The position numbers were made by a program, and so were the translations under genes. Below are positions 8,833-16,152 of a stretch of DNA of 64,000 nt, piece after piece (position 1 is the stretch's first letter; every line of letters starts with the position of its first letter). The DNA comes from Actinomyces provencensis (GTDB lineage: Bacteria; Actinomycetota; Actinomycetes; Actinomycetales; Actinomycetaceae). The DNA lies in contig NZ_LT700212.1 in NCBI RefSeq assembly GCF_900155435.1, forward strand, positions 2,719,748-2,783,747, in the 5' to 3' direction. The notes below the pieces were generated by a model that was not told the origin of the DNA, made no database searches, and was given only the letters and a program-made list of their open reading frames with translations.

Positions 8833-8853
8833 TTCACAAGCGAACGGAGTCCG

Positions 8854-9459
8854 ATGCCCACCGGAGTGGCACTGCGCGATGCGCGTTCCCGGCTTCTCGC
8901 CGCCGGAGAGCGGGTGCTGCTCCGTGACGGACCAGCAGGTCTCACGAGCCGGACCGTGACCGAGGAGGCCGGCGTCGCCAAGGGCGTTCTGCACCGGCAC
9001 TTCGCCGACTTCGATGACTTCCTAGCGGCACTCATTCGGGAACGGATCGCTGCTGTCGACGCGATGTCGGTCGACCTGGGCGACCAAGCCGGTCGACGGA
9101 CCGTGATCGAGAACCTCTCGACAGCGCTCGCTCGGATGTTCGACCCGCTGGGGTTGGCAGTCGTCCGACTCGTACTCTCCCGCGACGGGCTTCGCGCCCG
9201 GCTCCGGACAGGGGCTCGTCAGGGGATTCCGGTGCTCACGGAGGGGGCCGACGGCCTGGCGGAGTACCTGGCTGCCGAACAGCGGGTCGGCCGCATCCGT
9301 GCGGACGCGACGCCCGCTGTACTGGCCAACGCGCTCATCGGTACGGGGCACCTGCTCTTCGCGGCCGAACTGGGTGGGCTTCCGGACGAGTCCGCCGTCC
9401 ACGAGGTCGTCGAGGGGATCATCGTCGGCGCCGAGCCCGGCGTCACCGAGCGCCGGTGA
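8854..9459 (+). CDS. TetR-family transcriptional regulator
   Basis: 201 aa from ATG 8854 (upstream CGGAG); the frame is also open from GTG 8818, but that would place the start inside the operator. N-terminal HTH: DARSRLLAAGERVLLRDGPAGLTSRTVTEEAGVAKGVLHRHFADFDDFL, the TetR_N pattern. The C-terminal ligand domain is unassigned. It is divergent from the methyltransferase with double palindromes in between, so it most likely represses that gene and itself. The last codons can form a hairpin (GTCACCG/CGGTGAC, 9442-9460) that may help terminate before the converging transporter gene. Confidence 0.92.
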   Translation: MPTGVALRDARSRLLAAGERVLLRDGPAGLTSRTVTEEAGVAKGVLHRHFADFDDFLAALIRERIAAVDAMSVDLGDQAGRRTVIENLSTALARMFDPLGLAVVRLVLSRDGLRARLRTGARQGIPVLTEGADGLAEYLAAEQRVGRIRADATPAVLANALIGTGHLLFAAELGGLPDESAVHEVVEGIIVGAEPGVTERR

Positions 9460-9605
9460 CGGGACTGCCGGCTCCGCAGGACTCCCGCCGCTCCAGGTGT
9501 CGGTCACGGCAGCACGCCAGCGCGCCGGAGGCAGTGGACCGTGCCGAGCGGGGCTGTTCCTCGTGGGTGGGCGCGGACACGACGGGAACTCGACCACCTC
9601 ACGCG

Positions 9606-10482
9606 TCACCCGTGTCCACTCCGACCGGGCAGGAGAGTGACGATGAGGTTGCTGGTGACGATGACGGCGATGCCGACCCACTCGTTGACTACCAGTGCCT
9701 CGTCCAGGACGAGGCAGCCGATGAGGGCCGCATGTACGGGATTGGTACTCATGACGACGCTGAACACGGAGGCGGGCACCCGGCGCAGGGTGACCAGGTC
9801 GGCCAGGTAGGGCACCGCCGAGGAGAGCACGCCGCAGGCCACGGCCAGCAGGAGTGGACCCGGGGTCGGGGGTCGGAGGAGGAAGGTCACGGCGGCGACG
9901 GGCGCCCAGATGAGGGCGGAGACGCCTGCGGCTGCCGAGGTGCCGCGCCCCCCGGGGATGCGGGCACCGACCACCTGGTTGAGCAGGATGTAGGCGGCCC
10001 AGGCAGCGGCTGCGGTGAGTCCCAGGCCGATCCCGAGGAAGTCACTGGACGGCTTCGGGGCGGTGATGAGGACGACGCCGGCCGCCGTCATCAGTCCGCA
10101 GACCGCGTCGAGTCGCCGCCTTGAGGTCGCGAGGGCCAGGGTGAGGGGCCCGAGGAACTCGAGGGTGACGGCCAGGGCGAGGCCGAGCCGGTCGATGGCG
10201 GAGTACAGGGTGGTGTTCATCACCCCGAAGACCACTCCCAGTAAGCAGGATCGGCCACCATTGGCGCCGGGTGAGGGTGCGGAAGCGTGGAGGGGCGATC
10301 GGGAGCAGCACGGCGGCGGCGATGAACTGGCGCACAGAGACGACCCCGAGTGGTCCGAGGGCGGGGAAGACGAGTGAACCGAGGCCGGCCCCGACCTGGT
10401 TGGACAGCGTGCTGAGGAGCATCGTGGCGACGCCGACGAGCCGTTGCCGCGGAGCTGGTGCGGGTGCTTCCGTCTTCTCCAT
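9606..10482 (-). pseudogene. EamA/DMT-family exporter with a single-base frameshift
   Basis: Two overlapping frames make one protein of about 291 aa. The N-terminal part starts at ATG 10482 (MEKTEAPAPAP...) with the first membrane segments up to RRQWWPILL. The remainder continues in another frame from LGVVFGVMNTTLYSAIDRLGLALAVTLEFLG to the stop at 9606. The switch falls at 10241-10244, where one extra base (TTA reading on the coding strand) separates the frames. RhtA/EamA transporters export amino acids or metabolites through ten membrane helices, and apart from the shift the family pattern is intact. It is either a recent pseudogene or a sequencing error. It is divergent from the LysR gene, which probably controls it. 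Confidence 0.8.
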
Positions 10483-10520
10483 GGACAGCAACGTAGGGAC
10501 CCGGGAGCCATTCACACAAT

Positions 10521-10538
10521 GCAAGGCACAAGTGTTGC
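10521..10538. promoter_or_regulatory. Candidate LysR-binding dyad between exporter and regulator
   Basis: GCAA-N10-TTGC lies in the 70-bp gap between the divergent exporter and LysR genes, 15 bp before the LysR start. Its spacing fits the interrupted dyads bound by LysR proteins, and only position and symmetry support it. Confidence 0.4.
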
Positions 10539-10552
10539 CATACGCTTGGTGC

Positions 10553-11449
10553 ATGGCATTTGAGCTCGCACACCTCCGCGCCCTGGTCGCCGTCGTGGAC
10601 ACGGGCACATTCACGGACGCGGCCATCGACCTCGGGGTCTCCCAGGCCGCCGTCTCCCGGACGCTCAAGGCCCTGGAGAACGACCTCGGCGTCACCCTGA
10701 TCCGTCGCGGGCCCCGGCACAGCGTCCCGACGCCGGTCGGCCTGGCCGTCACCGACCAGGCCCGACGGGTGCTGGCGGAGGCCGACAGGATTGGCGGTGT
10801 GGTCGGCGCGGGCCGGACCAGCCTCCGGCTCGGCTATGCGTGGGCCGCCCTCGGCAGCCACACCGTCGCCCTGCAACGTCGCTGGGCGAGCGCGCATCCG
10901 GGAACACGTCTCACGCTCGTGCGCGCCAACACGACCACCTCCGGTCTCGCCGAGGGCCACTGTGACGCGGCCGTCGTGCGCACCCCCGTCGACCCCGACC
11001 GGTTCGACTCCGTCGTCGTGGGCCTGGAGCGGCGACTCGTCGCATTCGCCACCGATGACCCCTGGAGGAGGCGGCGCAGCCTGCGCATGGCCGAGGTCGC
11101 CGGGCGCACCGTTCTCATCGACACCCGCACCGGTACCACCCACCTCGACCTCTGGCCGGCGGGTCGGGGACCCCGCTCCGTCGTGCACACCGGCGACGTC
11201 GACGAATGGCTGGACGCGATCGCCGTCGGCGAGGGTGTCGGGACCACGGCGGAGGCCACCCGTGCCCACTATCCCCGACCCGGCGTCACCTACCGGCTCA
11301 TCGCGGACGGGCCCCGCATCCCTGTCTCCATCGCCTGGCGCAAGGACGACCCGCCACCGCTCGTCCACAGCCTCATCGACCTCGTCACCGAGCTGTACCG
11401 GAGTGGCCCCCCCACGAGCTCGACCTCCGACTCTGCACCACGCTCCTGA
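10553..11449 (+). CDS. LysR-family transcriptional regulator
   Basis: 298 aa from ATG 10553. The N-terminal winged HTH is canonical (LAHLRALVAVVDTGTFTDAAIDLGVSQAAVSRTLKALENDLGVTLIRRGPR), followed by a LysR substrate-binding domain (LRLGYAWAALGSHTVALQRRWASAHPGTRLTLVR..., FVVGLERRLVAFATDDP-like core). It sits head to head with the EamA exporter; LysR-exporter pairs normally sense the exported compound. Its own promoter overlaps the dyad at 10521-10538, so autoregulation is likely. Confidence 0.92.
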   Translation: MAFELAHLRALVAVVDTGTFTDAAIDLGVSQAAVSRTLKALENDLGVTLIRRGPRHSVPTPVGLAVTDQARRVLAEADRIGGVVGAGRTSLRLGYAWAALGSHTVALQRRWASAHPGTRLTLVRANTTTSGLAEGHCDAAVVRTPVDPDRFDSVVVGLERRLVAFATDDPWRRRRSLRMAEVAGRTVLIDTRTGTTHLDLWPAGRGPRSVVHTGDVDEWLDAIAVGEGVGTTAEATRAHYPRPGVTYRLIADGPRIPVSIAWRKDDPPPLVHSLIDLVTELYRSGPPTSSTSDSAPRS

Positions 11450-11605
11450 CAGGACCCCTGCCGCGGGCCCCACGCCGGGCCGAGCCGCACCGTGACAGGG
11501 TGTCCGGCCGATCGGCCCCGTCGGGGGCGCACCGCGTGACGGGGTTGGCATGCCCGGGGCGGTCGATCCATTCGGTCATGGTCCTGGCGACCGACTGGGA
11601 TGACG

Positions 11606-12067
11606 TCAGCCCACGGCGCGGCGCAGCAGCTCCACGATGCGCTCCTCCTCGGCCGGCCCGATGTGGGTGAGGGCGAAGGTGGTGGCCCACATGTCCCCCT
11701 CGTCGAGGTGGGCCGCACCCTCGAAACCGAAGGTGGCGTAGCGCGCGCCGAACTTCGAGGCCGCCTGGAAGAAGCAGACGACCTTCCCGTCGCGCGTGTA
11801 GGCAGGCATCCCGTACCAGGTCTTCGTGCCGAGCGCCGGCGCGTGTTCCTTCACCAGGGCGTGGATGCGCTCGGCCATGACCCGGTCATCGTCGGCCATC
11901 TCGGCGATCTTCTCCAGGACGGCGACCTCGGGGTCGACCTTCTTCCGCCCCTTCCCCCCGGAGGCGCGTGCTGCCCGGAGTTCCTTTGCGCGCTCCTTCA
12001 TGGCGGCGCGCTCCTGATCGGTGAATCCGCCGTCAGGTTCTGCGGTGGTGTCCGTCGATGACGTCAT
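11606..12067 (-). CDS. DUF1801 / YdhG-like protein
   Basis: 153 aa from ATG 12067 (SD GGAGG at correct spacing; the frame is open to 12115). After a charged N-terminus it reads KIAEMADDDRVMAERIHALVKEHAPALGTKTWYGMPAYTRDGKVVCFFQAASKFGARYATFGFEGAAHLDEG, the pattern of DUF1801 (the WYGMPAY and KFGARYATFGF blocks are diagnostic). The biochemical role of the family is unknown; members occur in stress and iron-chaperone-like contexts. It converges with the LysR gene and is followed 3' to 5' by an NAD(P)-binding protein gene upstream. Confidence 0.85.
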   Translation of the reverse strand: MTSSTDTTAEPDGGFTDQERAAMKERAKELRAARASGGKGRKKVDPEVAVLEKIAEMADDDRVMAERIHALVKEHAPALGTKTWYGMPAYTRDGKVVCFFQAASKFGARYATFGFEGAAHLDEGDMWATTFALTHIGPAEEERIVELLRRAVG

Positions 12068-12141
12068 CGGTTCCTCCAGTTGCAGGTCCGGGCCCGGCGG
12101 GTGGTGCCGGGCCACGGTGTGTGTGGGTGTGTGGGTGGCTG

Positions 12142-12804
12142 TCAGGCCCCGGCGAAGGCCTCGAGGATGTCGGTGTCCCCGTCCGTGTACCCGAGTGTCC
12201 TCCCGATCGTGTGGTCGGTGTCGAGGGCTGCGGCGATGGTCAGGGCGACATTGCCTCGGGAGGTGCCCCGGTCGGATCCCCGGCCGCGCCCGGGCTCCAC
12301 CAGATCGATCCTCCCGGTGGGTTCCTCCAGGGTCAGCCTGCTGGGGCCGAGAACGGTCCAGGCCAGGGAAGAGGCGCGCAGGTGGTCGTCGGCGGCGGCC
12401 TTGGACTCCGCGTAGGCGAAGAACGGATCGTCCTCGGGGACTCCGTGGTCCCTGCCCGCTCCGAGGTAGGAGACCATCACGTAGCGGTGGACACCGGCGG
12501 AGGCGGCGGCATCGATCGAGCGGATCGCGGCGTCGCGGTCCACGGCACGGGTGCGCTCAGCACTCCCGCCTCCCGCCCCGGCGGACCAGATCACGGCGTC
12601 CCTGCCGCGGGAGACGCGCAGGAGGTCGGCCAGTGAGGCGGTCTCGATGTCGAGCACCAGGGGGATCGCGCCGGTGGCCTCGACATCGCGGGACTGGTCC
12701 GGATTGCGGATGACGGAGGTGACGGTGTGGCCCGCCTGCGTCAGCAGGGGAGCGGTGCGGAGGGCGACCTTGCCGTGTCCGCCGATGATGAGGTAGTCGG
12801 CCAT
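12142..12804 (-). CDS. NAD(P)H-binding atypical SDR (NmrA/YwnB-like)
   Basis: 220 aa from ATG 12804; a much longer open frame upstream has no supporting RBS. It begins MADYLIIGGHGKVALRTAPLL, a GxxGxxG-type Rossmann nucleotide-binding motif. It then has an acidic-turn segment (VLDIETASLADLL), the DAVIWSAGAGGGS strand, and YVMVSYLGA with FAYAESKAAADDHLRASSLAWTVLGPSRLT, which is the atypical SDR (NAD(P)H-binding, PF13460) arrangement without a classical YxxxK pair. Relatives are oxidoreductase-like or redox-sensing proteins of unknown substrate. Confidence 0.88.
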   Translation of the reverse strand: MADYLIIGGHGKVALRTAPLLTQAGHTVTSVIRNPDQSRDVEATGAIPLVLDIETASLADLLRVSRGRDAVIWSAGAGGGSAERTRAVDRDAAIRSIDAAASAGVHRYVMVSYLGAGRDHGVPEDDPFFAYAESKAAADDHLRASSLAWTVLGPSRLTLEEPTGRIDLVEPGRGRGSDRGTSRGNVALTIAAALDTDHTIGRTLGYTDGDTDILEAFAGA

Positions 12805-13265
12805 GGATGGGTCCTTCCTGGTTGCGGGAGCCGCCCGTGCACAGGACGCCGGTGGTGGCTGGCCGGGCGGCCCGGGCGCCGCGCCGGAGCTGACTCCCGT
12901 CCATCTTGGCAGGGATGGTCCCACCCGGCCCGTCGAGCAGGGCACCTCTCGGGTCCCCGCACCGGGACGGGTGACCGGTTGCGTGGACGACACCGCCTCC
13001 GGGCCCCTGCGTGGGGTGGGCGGTGCCGCTGCGGACAGGTGGCCCGGCCGGTGGGGAGGGGCCCGGGGTGCACGGTGGACGAGGGTGGACGGAGCGGGCT
13101 CCCGGGAGACACATGGGGCTGCTGGGTGCCCTGGGCGCGCGTCCCAGCGGCACTCCCGCTGAGGTGAAACGCCTCCGCGCCCACTGCGCCAGCAGATGCG
13201 GGATCCTTGGTCCTGTGTGAGGGTGGGGGGGCAACTCCATCAACATCTAGGAGAGGACACACATC
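12805..13265. other. 461-bp intergenic region with no recognised gene
   Basis: Very GC-rich spacer between the divergent SDR gene and the small membrane protein gene. Open frames here are out-of-frame extensions of neighbours with no RBS or family motif. The last 20 bases hold the SD of the downstream gene (AGGAGAGG, 13249-13256). Confidence 0.6.
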
Positions 13266-13529
13266 ATGGGTTTCTTGGGATTCCTTCTGCTGGGCCTGAT
13301 CGCCGGCGCGATCGCCAAGGCCATCATTCCCGGTGACCAGCCCGGAGGCTGGCTCGCGACACTGGTCCTGGGCGTCATCGGCGCCATGGTCGGAGGTTGG
13401 TTGGGTGGCGTGATCTTCAAGACGGAGGTCATGGACAGCTTCTTCTCGCTGAGCGCCTGGGTCTCGGCCATCGTCGGTTCGATCATCGTCCTGCTCATCT
13501 ACGGAGCACTCACCGGCCGCAAGCGCTGA
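13266..13529 (+). CDS. GlsB/YeaQ/YmgE-family stress membrane protein
   Basis: 87 aa with three hydrophobic segments (FLGFLLLGLIAGAIAKAIIPG, WLATLVLGVIGAMVGGWLGGVIF, WVSAIVGSIIVLLIYGALTG). The GxxAGxxAKxxxPGxxPGG start and the GxxGAxVGGWLG block are the transglycosylase-associated (PF04226) signature. Such proteins are abundant small inner-membrane proteins induced by stress; no enzymatic activity is established. A strong SD (AGGAGAGG) is spaced 9 nt from the ATG, and a 17-bp-stem terminator follows 62 bp after the stop, so the gene is monocistronic. Confidence 0.92.
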   Translation: MGFLGFLLLGLIAGAIAKAIIPGDQPGGWLATLVLGVIGAMVGGWLGGVIFKTEVMDSFFSLSAWVSAIVGSIIVLLIYGALTGRKR

Positions 13530-13591
13530 CGTCACGCACACCTGCCCGCGCTACCGACCGTTCCAGGTCGCTGCGGGGGGTCGCTGCGCAC

Positions 13592-13629
13592 AGGACCCCG
13601 TCCCCCACGGAAGTGGGGGACGGGGTCCT
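13592..13629 (+). terminator. Strong intrinsic-type hairpin after the GlsB-like gene
   Basis: Perfect 17-bp stem (arms 13592-13608 and 13613-13629) closed by a GGAA tetraloop. A long U tract is lacking, as is usual in high-GC actinobacteria. Confidence 0.85.
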
Positions 13630-13800
13630 TCCGTCGGGCGAACGGCACCCCGGCGGTGCTCCCGCTGTCCGGCATCCGCCCCTGCGGAGGTCACGGCACC
13701 ACCGGGTCGGCACGGCACAGCGCCCGACGGTTCGTTCACATTCATCCACTGCGCAGGACTGGGGTCGCGGAATCCGATGGGCGCCCGTAGCGTCGCCACC

Positions 13801-14202
13801 ATGACACTGGCCGTCCTCGTGGGACTGGTCCTGGTGGGGGTCCTCATCGGGATCCTGTTCCGCGCGCAGCAGGGGAGGTCCCGACGCGCCAGCGGTCCCG
13901 CAGGAGATCTGGTCGATCCGGCAGCACGGGTGACCGTCATCCAGCTCTCCACGCCCATGTGCGCGCGCTGCCCGGGGAGCGCCCGTCTGGCGCGCGCGGT
14001 CGTGGACCAGCGCCCGGGTGCCCGTCACCGCGAGATCGACCTGGTCGACCACCCCGAGATCGCCGACCGCTTCCATGTCTCCGGCACCCCGACACTCCTC
14101 CTGGTCGACGACTCGGGCCAGGTCCGTCGTCGCATCGTCGGTGTGCCCTCACGAGTCGACCTCTCCCACGCCATCGATGAGTTCCTGGAGGTCCCGACAT
14201 GA
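13801..14202 (+). CDS. Membrane-anchored thioredoxin-like protein
   Basis: 133 aa from ATG 13801. An N-terminal membrane anchor (LAVLVGLVLVGVLIGILF) is followed by a thioredoxin fold with the active-site dithiol CARC (C54, C57) in VIQLSTPMCARCPGSARL, the VSGTPTLLLVDDSG cis-proline segment (P in GTPT) and the final strand. It would face outside and reduce or isomerise envelope disulfides. Its stop overlaps the DUF4395 start (ATGA, 14199-14202); this pair is common in actinobacteria, where DUF4395 probably passes reducing equivalents or anchors the redox partner. Confidence 0.88.
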   Translation: MTLAVLVGLVLVGVLIGILFRAQQGRSRRASGPAGDLVDPAARVTVIQLSTPMCARCPGSARLARAVVDQRPGARHREIDLVDHPEIADRFHVSGTPTLLLVDDSGQVRRRIVGVPSRVDLSHAIDEFLEVPT

Positions 14203-14711
14203 CCACACCATCCGACCGGTCCCCGGCCCCGCCCTCGTCCCCGGGAGGCCGTCCGTCCAGGGTCGATCCGCGCGGCCCACGCTTCGGTGCCGCCGTCACC
14301 TCGGTGCTGCTGCTGGTGACGATCGCTCTGGACCTGCAGGGGGCACACACCGCGGCCCTCGTCCTGTTGGCGGTCCTGGTCGCCCTCTTCGCCTGGGGGG
14401 CCTTCGCCGGGGTGGGACGTCATCCGTGGGGCCTGATCTTCCAGCGCGTGGTGCGCCCGCGCCTCTCGCCGCCCGATGAACTCGAGGACGCGGCTCCGCC
14501 GACCTTCGCCCAGGGGATCGGTCTCCTGGTGACCGGCGTCGGGGTGGTCCTCGCGCTGGTGGGGGTGCCCCACGCCGTCGCGGTGTCGGCAGCGATCGCC
14601 TTCCTCGCCGCGTTCCTCAACGGTGCCTTCGGGCTGTGCCTCGGCTGTCAGCTCTACGTCCTCCTCCTGCGGGCCGGGCTCGTGGGTGGCAGGAGCGCGT
14701 CGGGGACCTGA
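14199..14711 (+). CDS. DUF4395 membrane protein
   Basis: 170 aa. VDPRGPRFGAAVTSVLLL opens the family pattern, then paired hydrophobic helices, then FGLCLGCQLYVLLL with the conserved CLGCQ dicysteine near the C-terminus. It is translationally coupled (ATGA) to the upstream thioredoxin-like gene, and the CxxC facing a thioredoxin partner suggests an electron-relay role in the membrane; that role is inference. The pair is closed by two hairpins before the convergent DoxX gene. Confidence 0.88.
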   Translation: MTTPSDRSPAPPSSPGGRPSRVDPRGPRFGAAVTSVLLLVTIALDLQGAHTAALVLLAVLVALFAWGAFAGVGRHPWGLIFQRVVRPRLSPPDELEDAAPPTFAQGIGLLVTGVGVVLALVGVPHAVAVSAAIAFLAAFLNGAFGLCLGCQLYVLLLRAGLVGGRSASGT

Positions 14712-14748
14712 GCGCGGTCCACTCGCGGCCACCTCCCCGGGGACGACC

Positions 14749-14786
14749 GTGCCGCCCCTCCGGAGTGTGTCCGAGGGGGCGGCACG
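14749..14786. terminator. Hairpin between convergent DUF4395 and DoxX genes
   Basis: GTGCCGCCCC at 14749 pairs with GGGGCGGCAC ending at 14786, with partial pairing inside. It serves the plus-strand operon and perhaps the minus-strand gene. Confidence 0.65.
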
Positions 14787-14801
14787 GGTCGTGCACGGGC
14801 G

Positions 14802-14825
14802 GGCACCCGGTCGGGACCGGGTGCC
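14802..14825. terminator. Second hairpin between convergent genes
   Basis: Perfect 10-bp stem GGCACCCGGT / ACCGGGTGCC with a CGGG loop, just after the DoxX-gene stop on the minus strand. Confidence 0.7.
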
Positions 14826-14834
14826 GTGGAGGGG

Positions 14835-15845
14835 TCAGTTGGTGGCCGCGTGCTCCTTGGCCCAGGAGGTGATGGCAGGGGCCTCGGCCTCATAGGCCTC
14901 CGAGGTCGACCTGGTCACCGAGAGGGCGCGCATCCACTTGGGCATGCGGTCATTGGCCAGCAGCCAGTGGTCGACGGAGAACGGGCCGGCCCCGGTGAGG
15001 ACGAAGCTGCCGAAGAAGACGATGAGCAGCATCGGGTACTCCCAGCCGGCTCCCGCCCAGTCGTAGCCGTTGAACCACTCGCCGCCATAGGCGATGGTGG
15101 CCAGGAGCAGGTAGACGACGCCCCCGAGGCCCGCGAGGCGGGTCATGAAGCCGAAGCCGATGCCCAGGCCGACCGCCATCTCGATGATGCCGGCGAGCAC
15201 CACGAAGAACCCGGGCGCCTGGCCGAGCAGGGAGAAGGGGGCGACGGCGTCCGTGCCCATGGGGCCGAAGACCTGGTAGGTCATGTGGGCCCAGGAATCG
15301 TGGCCGGCGAAAATCTTCTCCGTGGCGTGGCCGAGCTCGTTGAAACCGAAGTAGATGCGGACCAGGGTGAAGCCCCACACCAGGTTGAACAGCCAGACGT
15401 TCTCGGTGCGGTGGCGCAGGTCATTGCGCCACACGGCGGCGAACTGGAGGACGAAGGGGACCAGGGTGATCAGGCAGACGACCATGAGGGCCCAGGGGCG
15501 GGGTCCGCTGATGGTCCACTCGACGGAGCCGTCGGCACCGGTCTCGTCCGTCCCACCGGCCATGGCGGCGATGCGCCAGACGATGAGGTAGGGCAGGAGC
15601 GAGGTCAGGAAGCCGACCGTGAAGTGCTTCGGCGTGACCCAGATGCTGATGGCCAGGGCCAGGGCCAGCAGGACGATCGTCCAGGCTGCGCCGAAGTCGT
15701 GGATCTGGTGTGCGATGAAGACGGTGTACAGACCGACCAGGAGGGTGACTCCCAGGCAGACCTGCACGTAGATGTCGGGGACACCGGCCGGGACCAGGTG
15801 CTCGCGGTTCCTGATCACGTCAGGAGGTGTGCTCTTCTGTGCCAT
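14835..15845 (-). CDS. DoxX-family membrane protein
   Basis: 336 aa from ATG 15845 (SD GAGGAAGAG). About eight hydrophobic segments are visible. The C-terminal half has the DoxX pattern (RIYFGFNELGHATEKIFAGHDSW, FFVVLAGIIEMAVGLGIGFGFMTRLAGLGGVVYLLLATIAY, GWEYPMLLIVFFGSFVLTGAGPFSVDHWL). The N-terminal half adds four more helices, making it about twice the length of minimal DoxX proteins. Actinobacterial DoxX proteins have been linked to membrane oxidoreductase complexes and thiol stress; here the divergence from the thioredoxin pair fits redox work, but this is inference. Confidence 0.8.
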   Translation of the reverse strand: MAQKSTPPDVIRNREHLVPAGVPDIYVQVCLGVTLLVGLYTVFIAHQIHDFGAAWTIVLLALALAISIWVTPKHFTVGFLTSLLPYLIVWRIAAMAGGTDETGADGSVEWTISGPRPWALMVVCLITLVPFVLQFAAVWRNDLRHRTENVWLFNLVWGFTLVRIYFGFNELGHATEKIFAGHDSWAHMTYQVFGPMGTDAVAPFSLLGQAPGFFVVLAGIIEMAVGLGIGFGFMTRLAGLGGVVYLLLATIAYGGEWFNGYDWAGAGWEYPMLLIVFFGSFVLTGAGPFSVDHWLLANDRMPKWMRALSVTRSTSEAYEAEAPAITSWAKEHAATN

Positions 15846-16152
15846 CTCTTCCTCACTTCGATGGAGATGCGCTGATGACACTCGAATTGAATGCCTGTTG
15901 GACAACTACGGGCGATGTCGAAGGTCCCTGTGTGCCGGGTAGGACAGCGGGCTCGGCGGGACATCTCCACCGCTCGTGGTCAGTTTTGCTCCACCGTGGT
16001 GGACGTGGTTGTCACTGTCTCCTGGCGCACATGTCGGGAGTTGAACAACTTCCACCGGACACAGGGCACGGGGAACGACCTGGGACGGGGAGCCGAAGCG
16101 AGGACGTGGCGGGACCGGAGCCCCGGACCGGTCGGGGTCGTCCGGCGTGTGG
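15846..16152. other. 307-bp intergenic region without a recognised gene
   Basis: Upstream region of the DoxX gene and downstream of the PTS gene (both minus strand). It is noticeably less GC-biased around 15880-16060 (TTGAATG, TTTTGCTCC), which fits promoter DNA. I see no RNA gene, riboswitch or conserved frame in it. Confidence 0.5.
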
